From contig NZ_CP133266.1 in assembly GCF_030915485.1 (NCBI RefSeq), positions 1 to 64,000 of the forward strand: DNA of 64,000 nucleotides, written 5' to 3'. The notes under the pieces are model-generated. The model was not told the origin of the DNA and ran no database searches. It saw only the letters and a program-made list of their open reading frames with translations. Both the position numbers and the translations under genes were made by a program. Numbering within the stretch: the stretch's first letter is position 1; every line of letters starts with the position of its first letter. This stretch comes from Neobacillus sp. PS3-40 (GTDB lineage Bacteria; Bacillota; Bacilli; Bacillales; Cytobacillaceae). Positions 45,341-52,924 of this stretch are shown piece after piece.

Positions 45341-45935
45341 ATGAATGATTTATTATCTACCAAAGGTAGGTTAAAAGAAGATAAATACAGGTTGATTGGC
45401 AAATTACTATGGTGGTTTTTTGCCTTTGCTGTGCTTGCAATTACATCAACTTTAATTGCGTCTTTGTTACCTTGGGACAATATTTGGGGGAAAATAGGGT
45501 ATTTTCTTCTAGGTATAATTATATTATATGTCTGGATAAGGTTTGTAATCATAGTAATTAAGATGTCTATTTTGTCTTTTAAAATTATGAAAATTAATAT
45601 CAAACTCCTAAAGGAAAAAGGAAAAGCATCCTGATAAGAAAAAAACTTATTCTTAACGGGGAACTTTAGTTCAAGAAACCGATAAAGAAAAATGTTCAGA
45701 GCTTTTACGCTTCGAACATTTTTCTTTACCAATTCTATTGGTGATTTCCTGATAATTAGGGTGCTACTTCTATTATGATTTCAGCCGTTAATTGTCATTT
45801 TGTACTTCAAAATCGAACCAGTTACAAATTTGAAGAGTGCATTATTTAAAGAATCAGATTTCATCTTTTTAGGCTGCTTTATCCACTTTTTCTACATTTT
45901 CAATTGAATTTATTATTTTTATTTGTGAGTAAAAA
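45190..45935 (+). repeat. Segmental duplication, copy A
   Basis: About 750 bases similar to 49630-50390. It includes leader sequence (TTGAACCTCTTAAGTACAGA), the 97-aa membrane gene, and the 3' end of the convergent DoxX-like gene. Copy A is probably the parent, since it keeps the full DoxX-like gene. Confidence 0.85.
45341..45634 (+). CDS. 97-aa membrane protein, copy A
   Basis: ATG after AAGAAAGTAG, a weak site. Two membrane helices (about 24-45 and 52-80) between a basic N-terminus MNDLLSTKGRLKEDKYRL and a lysine-rich tail. Close paralogue at 49785. No family recognised. Near-identity of the two proteins, with mostly conservative changes, suggests both frames are kept. Confidence 0.65.
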   Translation: MNDLLSTKGRLKEDKYRLIGKLLWWFFAFAVLAITSTLIASLLPWDNIWGKIGYFLLGIIILYVWIRFVIIVIKMSILSFKIMKINIKLLKEKGKAS

Positions 45936-46396
45936 TAGAAAGCTAACGTTGTTTCAAATAAGAAGAATATCCAATCAATTGATATACCTTCTTGAAATGC
46001 GTTTGCAGGATCCGCAAATAAAGTGTCGCCTCCAAGAATGGAATAATTTAAACTCATAAATGCTGCAACGATTGAAGCAATAAAAGTAATTCGACAGATA
46101 CCTTTATTACTTTTCCCCATAAATTTATGAACGGCATAAACAATAAATGACAATGCAACAAATAGCTCTGCTATCATAACAACCATACTTAATAAATGAT
46201 ATTGAGGAAGTCCTATACTCTTTACTAAGTTAGCGTAGGGATGAATTTGAATATCAGAGATCCCTTGTGATAATTGTGAACGAAATGCTGAAACATAATT
46301 TTTGGTTAGCATTTTGTCTATCGATGAAATAAGCCATTCATAAGCAACGATTAAAGTTAAAAATGGGAGAATATATTCTCGCGATGTTTTTGTCAT
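45869..46396 (-). CDS. DoxX/DoxD-like membrane protein
   Basis: 175 residues from the ATG at 46396 (AAGGAGTTGCATATT). Four membrane helices; DoxX-type landmarks TLIVAYEWLISSIDKML near the start and YHLLSMVVMIAELFVALSF. The acidic or aspartate-containing loop DTLFADPANAFQEGISID precedes the last helix. DoxX-like proteins take part in redox or thiosulfate metabolism in some species, but most are uncharacterised. Its 3' end was copied into the block at 50300-50390. Confidence 0.75.
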   Translation of the reverse strand: MTKTSREYILPFLTLIVAYEWLISSIDKMLTKNYVSAFRSQLSQGISDIQIHPYANLVKSIGLPQYHLLSMVVMIAELFVALSFIVYAVHKFMGKSNKGICRITFIASIVAAFMSLNYSILGGDTLFADPANAFQEGISIDWIFFLFETTLAFYFYSQIKIINSIENVEKVDKAA

Positions 46397-46600
46397 AATA
46401 TGCAACTCCTTTTTTATTTAAAACAGCAATAAAAATCATTCTAATGCCGTTCTGTATTACATTTTTTATAGTAAACTTGTTTTTTTAAAATTTTATTAAA
46501 AATAAGGTTTGTTTTGAATTTGTAAGCTATATGTTATAAAAATGATAAAATTATTAAAGGAGAAAAATATATGCATTAGAGGATTTTAGGAGGGGCTTTT

Positions 46601-46795
46601 ATGACATTAATAATGTCAATTTTAGCAGGTATTATTACAGTAATCATAGTTCTACTTGGTACAGTTAATCTTACAAACAATATGGAAAGTGATTCTGCTG
46701 TTTTATTTGCAATATCAGTCTTATGTGGAATTGTTGTTGCTTGCACCATTGCAATAATTGATACAATAAAAAGAAATACTTCACCAAAAAAATGA
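46601..46795 (+). CDS. Small two-helix membrane protein
   Basis: 64 residues, ATG after AGGAGGGGC. Helices at about 5-24 and 33-53, basic tail KRNTSPKK. No family recognised; a strong ribosome binding site and terminator support it as real. Confidence 0.6.
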   Translation: MTLIMSILAGIITVIIVLLGTVNLTNNMESDSAVLFAISVLCGIVVACTIAIIDTIKRNTSPKK

Positions 46796-46893
46796 TTTTT
46801 AATATAGATACATAGCTTTTTATTATTTTGATATAGTAGGTCATTTATCCTTCTAAAACGAGTTTATGAAACTAAGCACTTGAACCATCGGGG

Positions 46894-46922
46894 GCGATAC
46901 TTCAATAAGGTGTCGCTATTTT
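46894..46922 (+). terminator. GCGATAC-type terminator
   Basis: GCGATAC / GTGTCGC with TTCAATAAG loop, then TATTTTCTTATT. Confidence 0.7.
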
Positions 46923-46980
46923 CTTATTCTGCGAAGATCAGTTTTGTTAAAGACTAATGTAAGAAGGAAGGAGAACAAAT

Positions 46981-47226
46981 TTGAAACGGGAAGGAATAGT
47001 AAAATGATTTAAGGAAGAAAAAGGATATGGACGTATTATGCTTGACGAAGAAGATGGAAATCATGTCTTTGTTCATTTTAGCCAAATTACACCTGATAAA
47101 GTAAGGTTTCCAAATGGTTTCCGATTCCTTAAACAAGGGCAAAGGTTATTGTTCGAGTTAGTTGAAAACCCAGGTTCACTTGATCAAAATAAGGTTGCGA
47201 AGAATGTAACTATTATTTCTGACTAA
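46981..47226 (+). pseudogene. Cold-shock-domain protein with TGA in place of the conserved Trp
   Basis: TTG start after AAGGAGAACAAAT: MKREGIVK, TGA (47005), FKEEKGYGRIMLDEEDG and on to 47226. The pattern is the cold-shock nucleic-acid-binding domain (normally GxVKWFxxxKGYGFI), and the stop sits exactly where the tryptophan (TGG) belongs. HVFVHFSQI is the second RNA-binding strand. The product would be an RNA chaperone of ~81 residues. One G-to-A change explains the loss. Confidence 0.85.
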
Positions 47227-47391
47227 TAACTATTTATAAGCTACGAACGGGAGCAAGAGTTTAAGAATGGGGTTACACCAGCAATCCGTTCTTTGTTATT
47301 CGATTAACGGGTCAGGATTGTTCCGTTCTGTTGCTATCGCAATTGAATAATAGAATAAGAATTGGTGAAATTGTAAATAGGAGGTGTTGTA

Positions 47392-47814
47392 ATGCTTACA
47401 GTAAATAATGCTGAAAGTTATTTTAAAAATAAGATTGGTGATGATACCGAAGATATACAAAATTTTTGGGAAGCATTTAAGGCTTTTTCTAAAGAGGCGG
47501 TTGAGGGAGAAGAAGAAAAAGAAATTTTATTTCAATGTGGTGTATATGATTTTACTGGAAATGAACTATTTCATTTTGATTTTGTACGTCAGTTTACTGT
47601 TTTTGAAGAAGATGACCATTCTCATATGGAACAACTACATTGTGAATTTTTATATAAACCAACAAGCGAATTAAAAAAGTTAAAAGTAGAAGAATGGTCA
47701 ATGGATTATGATGATATAGATAATTTTTTAAATCATATTGAAAGTCTTCGGGAATTTAAAATACCTATGAATTTAAAGCCGATAAAATCAGAAATATATC
47801 AAGAAGAAATTTAA
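47392..47814 (+). CDS. Hypothetical acidic protein
   Basis: 140 residues, ATG after AGGAGGTGTTGTA. Strongly acidic, with DIQNFWEAFKAFSKEAVEG and FHFDFVRQFTVFEEDD. No signal, membrane segment or known domain. A conserved-hypothetical feel, but I cannot name the family. Single gene with a terminator. Confidence 0.65.
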   Translation: MLTVNNAESYFKNKIGDDTEDIQNFWEAFKAFSKEAVEGEEEKEILFQCGVYDFTGNELFHFDFVRQFTVFEEDDHSHMEQLHCEFLYKPTSELKKLKVEEWSMDYDDIDNFLNHIESLREFKIPMNLKPIKSEIYQEEI

Positions 47815-47860
47815 TCCTTATTTCATTAACGGAGGCTATAGTTTAATAAAACGTTTTCTT

Positions 47861-47890
47861 CGATCTACTATTTGAGATCGGATTTTTTAA
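47861..47890 (+). terminator. Terminator
   Basis: CGATCT / AGATCG hairpin with GATTTTTTAA after it. Confidence 0.65.
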
Positions 47891-48162
47891 TTTATTGAAA
47901 GCAGCCGGTGCCTTTTCTCAAAAGAATAGATTGCTAATAAGAGTAAAGTACCAATCGGGATGAAATGAATAGAACATACTTTCACTCAACCTATGAAGGA
48001 TTGGATTCTGTGAATTCACACTGATCCGGTATCACTTTAGTTTTTTAATATTCCTCGACAAGAATATTCCTCGAAGGATATAATCAATTCAACAGGACGA
48101 TAATACTTGTGATGATGTAGATGTGCTTTAACCGGAGACCATCACTTGACGAGGTGAGCAAC
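47891..48162. promoter_or_regulatory. Region upstream of the ArsR gene
   Basis: Contains two direct copies of ATATTCCTCGA (about 48048 and 48064) ahead of the ArsR start. They could be an operator or a relic of slippage. No clear promoter boxes. Confidence 0.35.
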
Positions 48163-48507
48163 ATGTCAGGGAAAATTCCGGACGTGAACATGAGGACGCT
48201 GAGCTCTTTGTCTGAACCAAATCGTATGAATATCGTCGTACTCTTGCGTGACGGTCCCCTGACCGTTGGGGAAATCGCAGACCAGTTGGGATTGAGGCAG
48301 CCCCAAACTTCGAAGCATCTAAAAGTGTTAAGCGACAACGGGATTGTGAAAGTGCAGGCCGAAGCTAACCGCCGTATCTACAAGCTTCGGCCCGAGCCTT
48401 TCCAAGCGCTGGATTCTTGGATACAGTCCTTCCTGTGCGTGATGCAAGAAAGATTCGACAATCTAGATGATTATTTGAAGGAATTGCAAAACAAGGAAAA
48501 ATCATAA
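48163..48507 (+). CDS. ArsR family transcriptional regulator
   Basis: 114 residues from the ATG at 48163 (GAGGTGAGC upstream); a longer start at 48121 lacks a site. Winged helix with LSEPNRMNIVVLLRDGPLTV and IADQLGLRQPQTSKHLKVL. No metal-binding cysteines are visible, fitting the ArsR subgroup that pairs with AHSA1 proteins. The AHSA1 gene follows at 29 bases, so they form one operon, G+C-richer than the surroundings. Confidence 0.92.
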   Translation: MSGKIPDVNMRTLSSLSEPNRMNIVVLLRDGPLTVGEIADQLGLRQPQTSKHLKVLSDNGIVKVQAEANRRIYKLRPEPFQALDSWIQSFLCVMQERFDNLDDYLKELQNKEKS

Positions 48508-48536
48508 AATCATTTCACGTTCAAGGAGGAATTACG

Positions 48537-49049
48537 ATGTCAAACAACTCATTGGTATCGAGAGTGGAGAACGATCGGGTATTGGTACTGGAGCGCGTTT
48601 TCGATGCTCCACGCGATCTCGTATTCAGCATGTTTAAAGAGCCGGAGCATCTGAAACGCTAGTGGGGGTCGAGGGGCTGGGAGATTATAGTCTGCACTGT
48701 CGATTTCCGACCAGGAGGCGTTTGGCACTACTGTATGAAGTGTGTCGATCAGAATCAGGGTCAATTTTTTGGTATGGAATCCTGGGGCAAAGGGGTTTAT
48801 AAGGAAATTATCGAGCTGGAGAAGATCGTCTACACCGATTACTTTTCGGATGCCGAAGGTAATTTGAATGACTCCATGCCGTCGACCGAGATCAAATTGG
48901 AATTCATCGATTTGGGTGGAAAGACAAAGCTTATAAACCGAGAATATATTTCCGAAGAGGCACTTAAGACCGTCACGGACATGGGCATAGTGCAGGGCAT
49001 CACCGAAACTTGGGACCGTTTGAACGAGCTTGTGGAGTCGTTGAAGTAG
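48537..49049 (+). pseudogene. AHSA1/SRPBCC-domain protein with a nonsense codon
   Basis: ATG after CAAGGAGGAATTACG. VFDAPRDLVFSMFKEPEHLK, then Arg, then TAG (48660) and WGSRGWE: relatives have two tryptophans (WWG) here, so TGG became TAG. The frame is otherwise intact through GITETWDRLNELVESL. The protein would be a START-like hydrophobic ligand-binding protein co-regulated by the upstream ArsR. A start at 48735 would remove a third of the fold, so function is probably lost. Confidence 0.85.
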
Positions 49050-49134
49050 AGTTACTGTAATGCTGATTTTAGCGTTAGAAAAGTTTAGAATTATTAAGTA
49101 TTGGAATTAATTATATAAAGGAGTGTAAATATCA

Positions 49135-49515
49135 ATGATTAGTAATGTAGGTCAAATCATGTTGTATGTTAATAACCAAGATGAAGCAAAGGCGTTTTGG
49201 ACAGAAAAAGTAGGGTTTAGTGTAATTTCAGAGGAAGACAATGGTCAAGGTATGAGATGGATTGAAATTGCTCCAACTAAAGAAGCTGAAACAAGCATTA
49301 TTCTCCATAATAAGGAATTTGTTGCGAAAATGTCGCCTGATTTAAATCTTGGAACACCTTCTTTAATGTTCTTCTCAAAAAATTTTGATAATCTATATAG
49401 TGACTTATCAAACAAAAACGTTACAGTCGGAGAAATTGTAAATATGCCTTCAGGTAGGGTATTTAATTTTGCAGATAGTGAAAATAATTACTTTGCAGTA
49501 ATGGAAAAAAAGTGA
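49135..49515 (+). CDS. VOC family protein
   Basis: 126 residues, ATG after AAAGGAGTGTAAATATCA. Complete VOC fold: GQIMLYVNNQDEAKAFWTEK, MRWIEIAPTKEAE and RVFNFADSENNYFAVME. Similar to glyoxalase/bleomycin-resistance proteins. Terminated by a GCGATGC hairpin. Ligand unknown. Confidence 0.88.
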   Translation: MISNVGQIMLYVNNQDEAKAFWTEKVGFSVISEEDNGQGMRWIEIAPTKEAETSIILHNKEFVAKMSPDLNLGTPSLMFFSKNFDNLYSDLSNKNVTVGEIVNMPSGRVFNFADSENNYFAVMEKK

Positions 49516-49536
49516 ATTTATATTAAATATACGAGT

Positions 49537-49565
49537 GCGATGCTTGAATAAAGGCATCGCCTATT
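49537..49565 (+). terminator. GCGATGC-type terminator
   Basis: GCGATGC / GCATCGC with TTGAATAAAG loop, then a T-rich tail. Confidence 0.75.
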
Positions 49566-49618
49566 TGCTTGTTTGATTTACGAAACAGATTATGAAGATT
49601 TACACTTAAAGTAACGGG

Positions 49619-49653
49619 GGGCTTTACTCCAAAAAGGAGTAAAGCCCTTTTCT
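49619..49653 (+). terminator. Strong terminator
   Basis: GGGCTTTACTCC / GGAGTAAAGCCC with A5 loop, then TTTTCTT. It lies at the left edge of duplication copy B; copy A has only a decayed form near 45190. Confidence 0.85.
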
Positions 49654-50390
49654 TATTCAACAGGTAGTATAGTGCTAGAAGAAGGATCATATAAAGAGTT
49701 TGGTTGAACCTCTTAAGTACAGAAATATTGGAGGTTTTTCCTGTTTTAATTTAGAAAAAATCAAAAAAGAAAGTAGATGTTTTTATGAATGATTTATTAT
49801 CTAGCAAAGGTAGGTTAAAAGAAGATAAATACAGGTTGATTGGCAAATTACTATGGTGGTTTTTTTCCTTTGCTGTGCTTGCAATTACATCATCATTTAT
49901 TGCGTCTTTGTTACCTTGGAACAATGGTTGGGGGAAAATAGGAAATTTTCTTCTAGGCACAGTTATATTATATGTCTGGATAAGGTTTGCACTCATTGTA
50001 ATTAAGAGCTCTATTTTATCTTTAAAAATTATGAAAATTAATATCAAACTCCTAAAGGAAAAAAGAAAGGCATCCTGATAAGAAAAATATCTTATTCAAT
50101 TAACGGGAACTTTAGTTCAAGAAGCCGATATATAAAAATGCTCAGAGCTTTTACGCTCCGAACATTTTTATATCAATTCTAAATTCTATTGTTAATTACT
50201 TGCTAATTCGGGTGCTACTTCTATTATGATTTCAGCCGTTAATTGTAATTTTGCACTTCATAATCGATTCAGTTACAAATTTGAAGAGTGCATTATTTAA
50301 AGAATCAGATCTCATCTTTTCAGGCTACTTTATCCACTTTATCTACATTTTCAATTGAATACATTATTTTTGTTTGTGAGAAAAATAGAA
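49630..50390 (+). repeat. Segmental duplication, copy B
   Basis: Counterpart of 45190-45935. Its right end holds only the final ~30 codons of the DoxX-like gene on the minus strand, so this is the derived copy. Confidence 0.85.
49785..50078 (+). CDS. 97-aa membrane protein, copy B
   Basis: Same length and layout as copy A at 45341 (MNDLLSSKGRLKEDKYRL start, two helices, KKKAS-like basic tail). The differences are scattered and never break the frame. Function unknown. Confidence 0.65.
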   Translation: MNDLLSSKGRLKEDKYRLIGKLLWWFFSFAVLAITSSFIASLLPWNNGWGKIGNFLLGTVILYVWIRFALIVIKSSILSLKIMKINIKLLKEKRKAS

Positions 50391-50477
50391 TTCTCATATA
50401 AATTTCCTTTTTTGAATATCAAGTATTTTGTATTTTTGTTAAAATTATATATATAACGTTTAGAAAGGAGATTCTCA

Positions 50478-50579
50478 TTGGTTAATAATACTTTTGTACC
50501 TATTTTTGTAGCTTTTATCAGTGCTTTTGTCGTATGGATTTCAGTTTCAATTGTGAAGAAAAAGAATCGCCCTAAATGA
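50478..50579 (+). CDS. 33-aa single-helix membrane peptide
   Basis: TTG start after TAGAAAGGAG. Peptide MVNNTFVPIFVAFISAFVVW, then ISVSIVKKKNRPK: one membrane helix with a strongly basic tail, a layout like small type I toxins or regulatory peptides. No antisense partner is obvious, and the family is unrecognised. Confidence 0.4.
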   Translation: MVNNTFVPIFVAFISAFVVWISVSIVKKKNRPK

Positions 50580-50654
50580 GTTGCTAAAGAGGCAACACTA
50601 ATATTTATCAATACACATTAATACATTATATTATCCATGACTTTCCAGATGCGA

Positions 50655-50720
50655 CATAAAAAAGCCAACAGACAACTGTTGATTAAATCGATTTTTATAC
50701 AACCAAAACTCCCGTTTGTT
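50655..50720 (-). repeat. Hairpin repeat, copy 3 (inverted)
   Basis: AAAAAAGCCAACAGACAACT followed by GTTGATTAAATCGATTTTTA, the reverse complement of the elements at 20773 and 21533. Confidence 0.75.
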
Positions 50721-50828
50721 TAAGTGTAATTCTTCAAAACCAAAACCATTGAATTGAAGAAATTAACAATGAAAATCAAAAAAACTTTATTTAGGTTTAC
50801 AAAACGATACACATTTATAAAGGGGTAA

Positions 50829-51254
50829 TTATTTGTTCCAATATTTTTTTGCTTCCTCCTCGAAAACTTTTAATCTTTTATAATAATCTGGAAACTCGTT
50901 AAGATGTGCCAATGCAATTTTCCCAGTAATTAGAGGGTCATCCCCGGTAACATTAGTTTGGCTGGATTGTTTTCCGTGTTCAAGTTCAGTATTTACTCCC
51001 ATCCAAAACTCATCTAAATTAAACTTACTTTTAGTAAAGTCAATACCTAAAAGTAAGGCTATTGCTGCTGCTTCCTCTTTAGAAAAGCTAGTTCTGACCC
51101 TATTTAAACTATTTGATTCAATATTATTAGTTGTAAACCTAGTTGGATATTTGTTAAGTAAATTTCTATTTGATAAACGAGTAAAATCCATACCATAGTT
51201 AGAATAATTAATGAAGGGATTCATATACGGAAAATTATTATAGTAGTAGTACAC
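50829..51254 (-). CDS. DUF5661 family protein
   Basis: 141 residues from a GTG at 51254 (TTAGGAGTG upstream); a longer frame to 51290 is possible. The N-terminal part is Tyr/Asn/Pro-rich (YYYYNNFPYMNPFINYSN) and low-complexity. The C-terminal ~75 residues are the DUF5661 domain: FNLDEFWMGVNTELEHGK and GKIALAHLNEFPDYYKRL. Function unknown; DUF5661 is widespread as a small stand-alone domain. Confidence 0.8.
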   Translation of the reverse strand: MYYYYNNFPYMNPFINYSNYGMDFTRLSNRNLLNKYPTRFTTNNIESNSLNRVRTSFSKEEAAAIALLLGIDFTKSKFNLDEFWMGVNTELEHGKQSSQTNVTGDDPLITGKIALAHLNEFPDYYKRLKVFEEEAKKYWNK

Positions 51255-51447
51255 ATAATTCACTCCTAAAACAGTAGTTACCAATAACATATGTTAATTG
51301 CTGGTTTATGAGCATGTAATCCTAAAAACTAAACAAACAATGATTTCACAAAAAATACACCTTGGCTTATTAATACTAATCGAGTAGAAGCGAGTCTGCT
51401 TCTGATGGAAGCTCGAAACGTTCACCTTGATGATGTCACAGTTAATG

Positions 51448-51502
51448 GAAACGCCAAATAAACCCCTATTGAAAGGATAGGGTTTATTTGGCGTTTCCTT
51501 TA
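51448..51502. terminator. Long terminator hairpin
   Basis: GGAAACGCCAAATAAACCC / GGGTTTATTTGGCGTTTCC, 19-bp arms nearly perfect, then TTTATCC. Related in sequence to the terminator at 41123, including the GAAACGTTCA lead. Confidence 0.85.
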
Positions 51503-51638
51503 TCCATTATCCTTTTGCTGAAGAGAGTGAATAGCCTATATAAGGTGAAAGATGCAGTCTTAAATGAAAAAATTCATTTCATTATATAGATACATAAATC
51601 AACCTGTATAATTGGGTATATTTAGGTCCTGATATGAT

Positions 51639-52343
51639 TTATTTATATAAAAAAACCTTAAGATTATCTTTCCTATCAAGGGTGGCAAGCAGAACATTTT
51701 TTACATCGGTCTGATATAAACTTGCTAAATTAGAAACAACCCAGCCTTCGTCCTTCCGAATTTGTTTTAACTCTTTGGAATTTATCTTACCTTCCTTAAT
51801 GATCGTTCTTGGGAAATCGAAAGGCTCTATTCCCATCTGAATGGATGAAGGTGTTAGAGGTTCGTATTTTGGATCTAAAAAAACCGAAAATTTTCCGTCT
51901 GATTCCCAAATCGCCAAGGCTACTTTTTTCACATCTTCTACTTTTTCTTCCCGTAATTCTTCCAATAACACATCAATAGTTATTCTTGCCTTTTTTAATC
52001 CCTTATAAAGGATTTTTCCGTTCTGAACAATCGTAATTGGTGCATGATTGATTAGCTTTCTAAACCATGGCCATTTAAGAATCATAAAAATACCGCCAAG
52101 ATACAAGATCACCAATACAACCGTTGAAATGATAGACCCTTTTAGCCCAAGATGCTCGTCTGATAGTGGATGGGCAATAATGTTTCCAATGACTAAGGTA
52201 ATGGCGAAATCAAGGGGTCTTAATTGGGAGATCGCACGTTGACCTAAGACTTTAGCAACAATTAATAAAATGAAAAAAGCAACAACTGCTCGAAGAATCC
52301 ACTCAAGGGTAGTGAGTGTTTCCTGGCTTTGAAAAAAATCCAT
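51639..52343 (-). CDS. DUF421 (YetF-like) membrane protein
   Basis: 234 residues from the ATG at 52343 (GAAGGATG). Three N-terminal helices (about 15-105) with KVLGQRAISQLRPLDFAITL and IGNIIAHPLSDEHLG, then a cytosolic double DUF421 domain (GKILYKGLKKARITIDVLLE, ALAIWESDGKFSVFLDPKYE). This is the YetF/YkjA family common in Bacillus, some members linked to spores. Single gene. Function unproven. Confidence 0.9.
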   Translation of the reverse strand: MDFFQSQETLTTLEWILRAVVAFFILLIVAKVLGQRAISQLRPLDFAITLVIGNIIAHPLSDEHLGLKGSIISTVVLVILYLGGIFMILKWPWFRKLINHAPITIVQNGKILYKGLKKARITIDVLLEELREEKVEDVKKVALAIWESDGKFSVFLDPKYEPLTPSSIQMGIEPFDFPRTIIKEGKINSKELKQIRKDEGWVVSNLASLYQTDVKNVLLATLDRKDNLKVFLYK

Positions 52344-52924
52344 GTAAGACACATCCTTCACCCAAGCTACGACTTAGTTTAACACCGATGTTGTTTTAAT
52401 AACCCACAATCAATGAGAAATTTAAAGAGGGAAGCAGCCAGTTAGTGCTATGTCATTTTTACCTTTTCAAGAATACATGAATATAAAATTTCTGAGGATT
52501 GATAACTATGCCAATTTCGTTACCGGTATGTATTAAAACGGTTAAAAGTAGTAGCGGTCCAGGTAAAACATGTGACGAATTGGCGGTTTAATGTATGTGG
52601 TTCTTAGGGGAAAAAGGATGTTGATGACTCCAAATTCTTCAACAACCGGGCCGGATTGGAAGAGAGATTGTAATTATATACTTTATTCATATATCAGTTT
52701 AATTTCAAGCTTGGTGAATGGTATCAAAAGTACATAAGATTTTTATATTAATTATCCAAATCCAGTAAGAATACAGGTCTCCATTTAATAATATAATGGC
52801 CTAGTTGCACTTATGCGACATAGTAAAGTATAAACTTTGAAAAAAGTTTATACTTTACTATTAGCTAAAAAAAACGACATCAATGTCGTTTTTGAAATAT
52901 AGCGAAGATCCTACTTCAATCGAA
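52344..52924. other. Intergenic region with one tiny frame
   Basis: Mostly featureless. A 27-codon frame at 52508-52591 (MPISLPVCIKTVKSSSGPGK start) has an AGGATTG upstream but no recognised family. An inverted repeat TAAAGTATAAACTTT / AAAGTTTATACTTTA lies near 52823-52858. Confidence 0.4.
52870..52896 (-). terminator. Acyl-CoA synthetase gene terminator
   Basis: AAACGACAT / ATGTCGTTT hairpin; A-rich on the plus strand, hence a U tail on the minus strand. Confidence 0.75.

Noticed and set aside
47005-47007. TGA read as tryptophan in the cold-shock gene
   Set aside because: Intact genes in the window use TGG for Trp and end with TGA as well as TAA and TAG. A Mycoplasma-like code does not fit a Bacillaceae genome.
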